From assembly GCA_945862245.1 (NCBI GenBank), contig CAMAXN010000019.1:1-43830 (forward strand): a DNA stretch of 43,830 bases, written 5' to 3'. Below are positions 1 through 7,503 of the stretch, piece after piece. Below the pieces are notes generated by a model. It did no database searches and was not told the DNA's origin. It saw nothing but the letters and a program-made list of their open reading frames with translations. This DNA comes from Prosthecobacter debontii. GTDB taxonomy: Bacteria > Verrucomicrobiota > Verrucomicrobiia > Verrucomicrobiales > Akkermansiaceae. Positions within the stretch are counted from its first letter, which is position 1; each line of letters starts with the position of its first letter. The translations under genes and the position numbers were made by a program.

Positions 1-3000
1 GAGCAGGATCGGCTCCGTGCGCTGCAATGTTTCTTGCAAGCCCACCGCACCGTGGAAAAGGGCAGCGCTAAGGAAGTGGAAGTTCTCCGCCGCATTGGCA
101 TCGCGCTCACAATGTCGCGTACGGGTTCTAAATTTGTCTGGCGGCTGCATCTCCTGACGGATATGAAAGCGGTGCCCGATTACACCGAGCAGCTCGATGT
201 CATAACCAGCGAAGGGGCGCCCGCCGAAGCGGATGGAAACCCATTTTGGATCGATGTCCCGGAATCATGGGAAACGGCCGCTTCCGATGGCGAGAGATGG
301 CGTTGGACGATGAAGGAAATTACCCGCATTGATCCGAATCTCGCCGCCGCCGAGGACTATACGTGGTTCGAGTTCTGTAAATCCCATTATGACGTGGAAA
401 CTCTCGCTTCGTTCTCCTGGTGGCGGCAGCCTGCGGTGAAGGAGCGCGACGGGATCCTGCAGTCTTCCACATTAAAGGAAACGGATACGATCGCCAAGCT
501 AGCGAGCGGTGTGAAGCGTTTTACCCTTCGCGAAGACCACCAGTTCATCCCCGGCCTAAGGACGGTGATGCGAATGGGAAAAGGTGGATTTTCTGAGCAG
601 GCGGGAGATCTGTTGGTGCAGGTTTTCCTAAACCGCCAGCAACACAAGCAGGCCGCCGAAACCTTGAAAGAGGTCATCGGGCTTCATGGGAAGGGCGACA
701 ATGGCCATCGTAGGAAATTGCTTAACCAGATCCTCGGGAACTGGAGTCGCTTCGGCGGCACGCCGACCTATCACGCCGCCGATCCAGTCGAGGTTCCTTA
801 CACGTTCCGCAACGCGAAAGAGGTTTCCCTGAAGCTCTCCGGCGTGAAGGACGAGCTGGTGATGGCGGACATTATCGAATACCTAAAAGAAAATCCCGGT
901 GAGATTGACTACGAAAAAATTAATTTCGGTGGTCTCGGGACGCGTCTGATCGGGAAGGAACGCGGACGATATGTGGGAGAGCAAATCCGCGCATGGAAAC
1001 AAGATCTTAAGCCAGACGAAGCCTTCCGAGACACGGAAACCAACCTCGATCTTGGCAAGCTAGCTCCGGGCTGTTACCTGCTCGAATCGAAGTTGGAGGG
1101 AGGCAATACTTCTTGGGTTGTTGTTTGGGTGCGCGATCTCGTTCTGCTGAAACGCTCCGAGGGCGGCAAGGAGGTTCTATATCTGGTTGATTCGGCGGAT
1201 GGTAGCCCCGTCGCAGGAGAACTTGAATTCTTCGGATACAGCACGAAATTCCTTGAGCAAGCGAAGGGCAAGCGTCGCTTCGATGTACTAACTAAAAGCT
1301 TCAAGCGGAACACGGACGCCGACGGCAAGCTTGTCCTTGATAAGAAGGATGCCGACGGAGATCAGTTCCAATGGCATGTAATCGCACGCGTCGGTGAGCG
1401 GCGCGCTTACCTCTCCAGCCAACAGTTCCACTGGGCTGATAACGGTGACCACACCGATTATGTCGCACAGAAAACCATCGGCATCACCGACCGTCCGGTT
1501 TACCGCCCCGGCCAGAAAGTCCATGTGAAACTCTGGGCGGGCGAGGCGCGCTATGATCTCGGCGAGGTTTCCACCTACGAGGGGAAAACGGCGGACATCG
1601 AGATCCGCGACGGGCGCAACGAGCTGATCCTTGAGAAAAAGGGTGCCGGTGCGGATGCATTCGGTGGCACTGAATTCGATTTTGATCTCAAGGAAGAGGC
1701 GGCGCTGGGTGTCTATAATGTCAACATCACCGGCGCGATCCCGCACACGAATTTCACGTTCCGTGTCGAAGAATACAAGAAGCCGGAATACGAGGTGAAG
1801 GTCGATGCTCCCGCCGAACCCGTCGCGCTCGGTGAAACTTTCGAGGCCACCGTTTCCGCAAACTACTACCATGGCGCTCCGGTCACGGAGGCTAGCGTAA
1901 AAATTAAGGTGGAGCGGAACTTTTTCAACGACCGCTGGTTCCCTGAGGCACCATGGGATTGGCTGTATGGCAAGGGTTACTGGTGGTTTTATCCGGAGGC
2001 TCCGTGGTATCCCGGTTGGGGCAGTTGGGGTTGTATCCGTCCCTCGCCGCCGTGGTGGCAGCAGAATCGCATGGGCGCGCCCGAGCTGGTGCTGGAGCGC
2101 ACCTATCCGATCGGCGCGGACGGCAAGGTGAAGGTGGAAATCGATAGCTCCATCGCAAAGCTTGTCCATGGCGATCAGGATCATCGCTACTCGATTACTG
2201 CGGAAGTAGTAGATGCCTCGCGCCGCACCATCGTTGGCAGTGGCTCGGTGCTCGCGGCGCGTGAGCCGTTTGGCGTTACTGTCTGGCTGGATCGTGGTTA
2301 CGCGAACCTTGGCGAAAAAGTCACCGGCACATTTTCCGCACGCACGCTCGATGGCAAAGCGGTCGATGGCAAAGCAACCGCGATCCTGTATTCCTCCACG
2401 CTCAATGCGGATGGGGAGATCGAGGAGAAAGAAATCGGCAAGTGGAAGCCCGAGGGCGGTAACTGGAATTTCGTCGCCTCCAAGGCCGGGCAATACCGGG
2501 TGGCGGTGGAGTTCACTGACAAAAAAGGCCGCAAGCAGGAGGGCGCGACGGTGTTCTCCGTGCGCGGGGCTGAGGACGATAAGAAAGGAAATTTCCGCTA
2601 CAGCGACCTCGAACTGATCCCCGACAAAAAGGAGTATCGCCCCGGCGATACGGTGAAACTTCTGGTCAATACAAACCAAGCAGATTCGCGGGTATGGCTT
2701 TTCATACGTCCCTCGCAGGGAAAAGAAGCGGAGACGAAAATCATCCGCCTGATCGGTAAATCCCAGCTAGTCGAGATCCCGGTGACACTACGCGACATGC
2801 CGAACTTTTTCATCGAGGCAATCACCGTTGCTAAGGGACAAGTCCACACCGTCACCCGTGAAATTGTTCTGCCTCCTGAAAAACGCAAATTGAACGTCGA
2901 GGTCACGCCCGCCAAGGACAAGCTCAAGCCCCGCGAGAAATCATCACTCACCATCCGCATCACCGATTCCAAAGGCAAACCCTACCAAGGCTCCGCCGCG

Positions 3001-5661
3001 ATCAGCATCTATGACAAATCGCTCGAATACATCTCCGGCGGCTCGAACGTCGGTGAAATCGTGCCGTTTTTCTGGGACTGGAAGCGCCAGTATTATGGCC
3101 GCGGCATGGAGCATTCACAGAACTTCTCCGGCTCCCACCTTCAGTTGCCAAATACGACATTCATGCAACAGCTCGGGATGTTCGGGGGCGATGCTGTGGG
3201 ATTCGGTGGAGGCGGTGGCTTCTCAAGAAACAGCGATTCCGAAATGATGATGAAAGGTGGAATGGCCTTGCGAGCGGCAGCAGCACCCATGTCGTCGATG
3301 GATGCAGTCATGGCGGACGCAGCTCCTGCAGAGGATAAGAGTGCTGCCCCTGAAGCCGCGCCCGAACTCCTCGTTCGCTCCGAGTTCGCTGATCTTTTAA
3401 AATGGGTCGGCTCCGTCGAGACGGATGAGAAAGGCGAGGCCAATATCGAGATCGAAATGCCGGACAACCTGACGACTTGGAAAATCAAGACCTGGGCGAT
3501 GGGCAAAGGCACGCGGGTCGGCGAAGGTTCTGCGGAGATCGTCACCAGCAAGGATCTGATCATCCGCCTACAGGCACCGCGTTTCTTCATTGAGAAAGAC
3601 GAGGTCACGCTCAGCGCCGTTGTCCACAACTACCATGAGGATGCCAAGGACATCACCGTTTCGCTGGAACTCGATGGTAAAAATCTTACATCCACAGGTG
3701 ACATGGAGCGCCGCGTTGCGATCCCATCTAAGGGCGAGACTCGCGTCAACTGGACGGCGAAAGCCATCGCCGAGGGCGAGGTCACGATCCGCATGAAGGC
3801 AATCGCCGCCGATGACTCCGATGCGATGGAGATGAAATTTCCCGTCTATGTCCACGGCATGATGAAGACCGATTCGTTCAGCCGCGCCATCGCGCCGGAC
3901 GGCGACTCCACCACCATCGAGTTCACCATTCCCGAGGAACGCCGTCCCGCCGAAAGCCGGATGACGCTGAATTACTCGCCCAGCGTCGCCAGCGCGATGA
4001 TCGACGCGCTGCCCTACCTCGCCAGCTATCCCTACGGTTGCACCGAGCAGACGCTGAACCGATTCGTGCCCACAACGGTCGTCCACCACATCCTGAAAGA
4101 TCTCGGCCACGACCTTGCCGCGATCAAGGACAAGAAGGTGAATCTGAATCCGCAGCAGCTTGGTAATCCCAAGGAACGCGCCACGCAGTGGCAGCCGAAG
4201 CATCCGAATTGGAATCCGGTATGGGATGAGAAAGAGGTCGCGAAAATGGAGAGTGCAGGCATCGCGATACTCCGCGAACAGCAGAATTCGGACGGCGGTT
4301 GGGGTTGGTTCTCCGCCTTTGGCCACCGATCGTATGCCCACACCACGGCGGTCGTAATGCACGGCCTTCTCCTCGCCCGTAATAACGGTGCGAAAGTGCC
4401 CGTCGACATGATCGAGCGCGGCCTCGCATGGCTCGCTAAGCATGAGGAAAGGGAAGCGGATTGGATCGTCCATTGGGAGAAACGCAAAGAGAACACCAAG
4501 CAAAAGGCCGATGCCACCGATGCCCTCGTCCGATGTGTTCTCGGTGAGGGCGGCAAGGATCACGCCCAGATGTTAGGCTTCCTTTTCCGAGATAAGAACG
4601 ACCTCCCGGTCTATGCGAAAGCCCTCGTCGGCCTCGAATTCCACCGCACCAAGGACATCGCGAAACGCGATGATCTGATCCGCAATATCCGGCAGTTTCT
4701 CAAGACGGATGAGGAGAACCAAACCGCCTACCTCGACCTCGGCAACAGCGGTTACTGGTGGTATTGGTATGGCAGCGAGTTCGAGGCGCAGGCATGGTTC
4801 TTGAAACTCCTAGCCGCCGCCGAGCCGGAGAGCTCCGACGCCCGCGGCTTGGTGACATACCTGATTAACAACCGCCGCCACGGCAACTACTGGAACTCCA
4901 CCCGCGACACCGCGTATTGCATCGAGGCCGTCGGCGATTTCCTGAAAGCCACCAAGGAAGGCGACCCGAACCTCACCGTGGAAATCCTCTTCGACGGCAA
5001 GCCGCTCAAGACCGTGGAGATCACTAAGGACAACCTTTTCACCTTCGATAGCACCGCGGTCATCGCTGGGGATATTCTAACAAGTGGCAAGCACACCATC
5101 GAGCTCCGCAAAAAGGGCAACGGCCCGCTCTACGCGAACGCTTATGTAGGCTATTTCACGCTGGAGGATTTCATCACCAAAACCGGGCTCGAGATTAAGG
5201 TGGATCGCACCTTCCACAAGCTCGTCCCCGAAACGAAGGTAATCGACGCGGTCGATTCCAAAGGCCAGGCCATCGATCAGAACCGCTCGGTTTACAAACG
5301 TGTTGAGTTGAAATCCGGCGACGAAGTGAAGAGCGGTGATCTGATTGAGGTCACGCTCGGGATCGACAGCAAGAACGACTACGAATACCTCGTCTTCGAA
5401 GATTGGAAAGCCGCTGGCATGGAGGCTGTGGAAGTGCAGTCGGGCTACAACCCGAACGGTCTCGGTGCCTATATGGAATTGCGCGATGAGAAGGTTTCAC
5501 TCTTCGTGCAATTCCTGCCGCGTGGTCGCCACAACCTCAGCTACCGCCTGAGAGCCGAGATCCCCGGAAAATTCAGCGCCCTGCCCACCCGCGCCGAGGC
5601 GATGTATGCCCCGGAGCTCCGCGCCAACAGCGACAGCATGAAGTTCGAAATCGGAGAGTAG
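1..5661 (+). CDS. bacterial alpha-2-macroglobulin family protein, 5' end missing
   Basis: The reading frame is open from base 1, so the true start and signal peptide lie left of the window; more than 1,875 residues are visible. Bacterial alpha-2-macroglobulins are periplasmic or surface protease traps: a bait region is cut, and a Cys-Gln thioester then binds the attacker. Seen here: the MG-domain motif TDRPVYRPGQ (about 1489-1518), a Gly/Met/Ala-rich low-complexity stretch at about 3170-3360 that sits where a bait region is expected, the A2M-domain strand region just after it, the thioester motif CTEQ at 4039-4050, and an alpha-alpha toroid (thioester) domain plus receptor-binding-like C-terminus. 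Unusual is a Trp/Tyr/Pro-rich insert at about 1936-2070 with ten Trp in roughly 45 residues. It converges with the M42 peptidase gene, and its TAG stop lies in a terminator hairpin. Family call is secure; target proteases are unknown. Confidence 0.93.
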   Translation, partial: EQDRLRALQCFLQAHRTVEKGSAKEVEVLRRIGIALTMSRTGSKFVWRLHLLTDMKAVPDYTEQLDVITSEGAPAEADGNPFWIDVPESWETAASDGERWRWTMKEITRIDPNLAAAEDYTWFEFCKSHYDVETLASFSWWRQPAVKERDGILQSSTLKETDTIAKLASGVKRFTLREDHQFIPGLRTVMRMGKGGFSEQAGDLLVQVFLNRQQHKQAAETLKEVIGLHGKGDNGHRRKLLNQILGNWSRFGGTPTYHAADPVEVPYTFRNAKEVSLKLSGVKDELVMADIIEYLKENPGEIDYEKINFGGLGTRLIGKERGRYVGEQIRAWKQDLKPDEAFRDTETNLDLGKLAPGCYLLESKLEGGNTSWVVVWVRDLVLLKRSEGGKEVLYLVDSADGSPVAGELEFFGYSTKFLEQAKGKRRFDVLTKSFKRNTDADGKLVLDKKDADGDQFQWHVIARVGERRAYLSSQQFHWADNGDHTDYVAQKTIGITDRPVYRPGQKVHVKLWAGEARYDLGEVSTYEGKTADIEIRDGRNELILEKKGAGADAFGGTEFDFDLKEEAALGVYNVNITGAIPHTNFTFRVEEYKKPEYEVKVDAPAEPVALGETFEATVSANYYHGAPVTEASVKIKVERNFFNDRWFPEAPWDWLYGKGYWWFYPEAPWYPGWGSWGCIRPSPPWWQQNRMGAPELVLERTYPIGADGKVKVEIDSSIAKLVHGDQDHRYSITAEVVDASRRTIVGSGSVLAAREPFGVTVWLDRGYANLGEKVTGTFSARTLDGKAVDGKATAILYSSTLNADGEIEEKEIGKWKPEGGNWNFVASKAGQYRVAVEFTDKKGRKQEGATVFSVRGAEDDKKGNFRYSDLELIPDKKEYRPGDTVKLLVNTNQADSRVWLFIRPSQGKEAETKIIRLIGKSQLVEIPVTLRDMPNFFIEAITVAKGQVHTVTREIVLPPEKRKLNVEVTPAKDKLKPREKSSLTIRITDSKGKPYQGSAAISIYDKSLEYISGGSNVGEIVPFFWDWKRQYYGRGMEHSQNFSGSHLQLPNTTFMQQLGMFGGDAVGFGGGGGFSRNSDSEMMMKGGMALRAAAAPMSSMDAVMADAAPAEDKSAAPEAAPELLVRSEFADLLKWVGSVETDEKGEANIEIEMPDNLTTWKIKTWAMGKGTRVGEGSAEIVTSKDLIIRLQAPRFFIEKDEVTLSAVVHNYHEDAKDITVSLELDGKNLTSTGDMERRVAIPSKGETRVNWTAKAIAEGEVTIRMKAIAADDSDAMEMKFPVYVHGMMKTDSFSRAIAPDGDSTTIEFTIPEERRPAESRMTLNYSPSVASAMIDALPYLASYPYGCTEQTLNRFVPTTVVHHILKDLGHDLAAIKDKKVNLNPQQLGNPKERATQWQPKHPNWNPVWDEKEVAKMESAGIAILREQQNSDGGWGWFSAFGHRSYAHTTAVVMHGLLLARNNGAKVPVDMIERGLAWLAKHEEREADWIVHWEKRKENTKQKADATDALVRCVLGEGGKDHAQMLGFLFRDKNDLPVYAKALVGLEFHRTKDIAKRDDLIRNIRQFLKTDEENQTAYLDLGNSGYWWYWYGSEFEAQAWFLKLLAAAEPESSDARGLVTYLINNRRHGNYWNSTRDTAYCIEAVGDFLKATKEGDPNLTVEILFDGKPLKTVEITKDNLFTFDSTAVIAGDILTSGKHTIELRKKGNGPLYANAYVGYFTLEDFITKTGLEIKVDRTFHKLVPETKVIDAVDSKGQAIDQNRSVYKRVELKSGDEVKSGDLIEVTLGIDSKNDYEYLVFEDWKAAGMEAVEVQSGYNPNGLGAYMELRDEKVSLFVQFLPRGRHNLSYRLRAEIPGKFSALPTRAEAMYAPELRANSDSMKFEIGE

Positions 5662-5675
5662 GCTTCAGCCTACTC
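5656..5675 (+). terminator. intrinsic terminator overlapping the A2M stop codon
   Basis: Perfect 9-bp inverted repeat GAGTAGGCT / AGCCTACTC with a 2-nt loop, followed directly by TTTTG. The TAG stop (5659-5661) is inside the left arm. A tight hairpin plus T-run fits rho-independent termination, but the same GGCT-NN-AGCC core recurs twice just downstream, so it may equally be one unit of a REP-like cluster. Confidence 0.65.
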
Positions 5676-5684
5676 TTTTGACAA

Positions 5685-5723
5685 CGGGCTGAAGCCCGCA
5701 TCCCATGGTAGGCTAAAGCCTAC
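5685..5723. repeat. two REP-like palindromes with GGCT-NN-AGCC core
   Basis: CGGGCT-GA-AGCCCG (5685-5698) and GTAGGCT-AA-AGCCTAC (5708-5723) are perfect hairpins with 2-nt loops. With the one at 5656-5675 they make three palindromes sharing a GGCT-NN-AGCC core within 70 bp. The TAG stop of the minus-strand M42 gene (5720-5722) lies in the last arm. Location between convergent 3' ends is typical of REP sequences; a REP-associated transposase is encoded at 21376-22467. Confidence 0.6.
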
Positions 5724-6802
5724 GCTCCCAGCGTCTGGTGGAACGTATCTGATTCCTTCAGCGAGAGCACGAAGGCTTGTAACAGGCGGATCGTGCTTTC
5801 GATGTCATCGAGGTGCGCGGTTTCCACGACGGAATGCATGCAGCGCAGTGGAATGGAGACGAGAGAAGAGGGGATGCCTTCGCGGGAGTGGAAAATTTTG
5901 TCTGTGTCGGTGCCGGAGAAGCGGCTCGAGGATTCGTGTTGCAGATCGATCTTTTCCTTTTCCGAAAGCGCGATCAGTCGCTTGACGATGAGCGGGTGAT
6001 TGCAGGTGCCGTGGGTGAGGGACGGGCCGCCGCCAAGTTTTACAAAACCAAATTTCGCTGGATCGATGCCGGGGGTGTCGGTGGCGTGGGTGACATCGAG
6101 GCAGACGCAGACATCGGGCTTGAGGCGGTAGGTGGCCATCTTGGCGCCGTGGCCACCGATCTCTTCTTGGATCGCGTTCAGGCAGACCAGAGTGATGGCG
6201 GGCTTCTTGCCGGATTCGGCGATGCGTTTCATCACTTGTGCGATGATATAGGAGCCGAGTCGGTTGTCCAAAGCGCGACCGATCAAGCGCTTGTGCGCAA
6301 GTTCAGACGGGCCATCGAGATAGACCATAGGATGCCCGACGCGGAGGCCGAGAGTGGCGACTTCTTTCGCGTTCGATGCTCCGACATCGACCCAGAGGTC
6401 ATGCACAGCGGGAGATTTTTCACCGCCAAGCTCATCGCGACGGAGGTGGATGGCCGTGTTACCGATGATGCCTGTGACCTCGCCTTTGTCGCCGAGGATG
6501 CGCACGCGGCGGCCACGACCGGTGGCGGCATCCGAGCCGCCGACGCGGTCGATGCGGAGGAAACCTTTTTCGTCGATGTGCTTTATGATGTACCCGATTT
6601 CATCAGCGTGCGCCTCCAGCATCACAATCTTTTTCGATTTTCCCGGCAAGGTGGCCCAGGTGGAGCCGTAGGCATCGCACTCAACGGATGCGGCGATGGG
6701 CTTCAGGTATTCCGCCCAAACACGTTGGCCGGGCATTTCGAAGCCAGTGGGGGAGGGGGTTTCGAGGAGGTTGAAAAGGAATTCTTTATCGGCTTTTTTC
6801 AT
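5720..6802 (-). CDS. M42 family metallopeptidase (glutamyl aminopeptidase/endoglucanase-M type)
   Basis: Predicted cytosolic di-metal aminopeptidase of 360 residues that trims peptides from the N-terminus. Metal and catalytic residues are recognisable in order: H65 and D67 in EAHADE, D179 in ALDNR, E213-E214 in QEEIG, D236 in CLDV, and H323 in MHSVVET. The start ATG at 6800-6802 is chosen because family members begin a few residues before the first helix (MKKADKEF); the frame is open 36 codons further upstream, but that extension is basic and unlike the family. No clear ribosome binding site. It is a paralogue of the gene at 10344-11423; this copy has GGHGA where the other has the commoner GLRGA. 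Substrate preference (Glu/Asp, Lys or Leu) cannot be read from sequence. Confidence 0.93.
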   Translation of the reverse strand: MKKADKEFLFNLLETPSPTGFEMPGQRVWAEYLKPIAASVECDAYGSTWATLPGKSKKIVMLEAHADEIGYIIKHIDEKGFLRIDRVGGSDAATGRGRRVRILGDKGEVTGIIGNTAIHLRRDELGGEKSPAVHDLWVDVGASNAKEVATLGLRVGHPMVYLDGPSELAHKRLIGRALDNRLGSYIIAQVMKRIAESGKKPAITLVCLNAIQEEIGGHGAKMATYRLKPDVCVCLDVTHATDTPGIDPAKFGFVKLGGGPSLTHGTCNHPLIVKRLIALSEKEKIDLQHESSSRFSGTDTDKIFHSREGIPSSLVSIPLRCMHSVVETAHLDDIESTIRLLQAFVLSLKESDTFHQTLGA

Positions 6803-6918
6803 GGTGAGTGTTGGGAGGAGTTTGCGCTCTCTCCGGCGAGATGCCATATCTTTCGTTGTCGATTCGCGATGTCGGGTTTGCAATTTTTGGCTTCCACCTA
6901 TTGTTTCCAACCCGTTCG

Positions 6919-7389
6919 ATGAAAGCTTCCACCGTATTTCTTGTTATTTTTGGTCTCGTAGTCGCGGCGATCGGCGGGCTGTTCACTGCGCTGATGTGGG
7001 ATAGTTACCAGCGAGCTAGTGCGATGCATGCCTGGCCACGAGTGGAGGCGGTGATTCTTTCCTCTGAGATCGGGGAGCGGCGGCATGACGAATTCACGGC
7101 CAAAGAATACAGCGTGAAGTTGCTTTATGGTTACGAGTGGAAAAACGAGGCGAGAACCGGGGAATTGATCGTCGCGCGGGGAAACCCTTGGGCGAAGGAG
7201 CTTGCGCGGTCGGAACAGGAACTCGAAAAATATCCGGTGGGGCTGAAGACGATGGCTTATATAAATCCGGCTGATCCAAGTTTCGCAGTGCTGAAGCCGG
7301 ACACAAAAGCGGCGGGTTATTCGATCTGGTTCCCTCTCCTTTTTGTGGTGGGAGGGCTGGGGATTACCTTCAAGGCTATACGAAAATAA
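6919..7389 (+). CDS. DUF3592 domain membrane protein
   Basis: A 156-residue protein with an N-terminal transmembrane segment (about residues 4-26), an extracytoplasmic beta-rich region beginning with a SYQRASAMHAWPRVEA-like motif, and a second transmembrane segment near the C-terminus (about 130-150). This TM - beta domain - TM layout, together with the V-Y-NP-x-(D/N)P motif (AYINPADPS), is characteristic of DUF3592. Its function is not known. The ATG at 6919 is preferred over an in-frame upstream start at 6808 because translation from it opens directly into the signal-anchor helix and avoids overlap with the divergent M42 gene. Confidence 0.8.
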   Translation: MKASTVFLVIFGLVVAAIGGLFTALMWDSYQRASAMHAWPRVEAVILSSEIGERRHDEFTAKEYSVKLLYGYEWKNEARTGELIVARGNPWAKELARSEQELEKYPVGLKTMAYINPADPSFAVLKPDTKAAGYSIWFPLLFVVGGLGITFKAIRK

Positions 7390-7487
7390 GTTTTGTATAC
7401 GTAATTCTACAGCGGGCAACCGAGCCGCTGCCTTTATGTTGGGTGAACACGCTGGTCATTCCCTAGTATTCCTAATAACTTCTTAAT

Positions 7488-7503
7488 TATAATTTAAACT
7501 TTG
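7488..7503 (+). promoter_or_regulatory. TATAAT box 7 nt before the rapA-like TTG start
   Basis: TATAAT at 7488-7493 ends seven bases before the TTG at 7501. If used as the -10 box, transcription would begin at or next to the start codon, giving a leaderless mRNA. No good -35 box is visible 16-18 bp upstream. The motif runs into TTTAAACTTTG (7493-7503), which recurs at the menE start. Confidence 0.4.

Noticed and set aside
1288..2679. 463-codon open frame on the minus strand within the A2M gene
   Set aside because: Shadow of the A2M reading frame; no coherent domain, and A2M motifs run through the same DNA on the other strand.
5813..6922. 369-codon open frame on the plus strand
   Set aside because: Antisense to the well-supported M42 peptidase gene; composition is that of a GC-driven shadow frame with no family-like motif.
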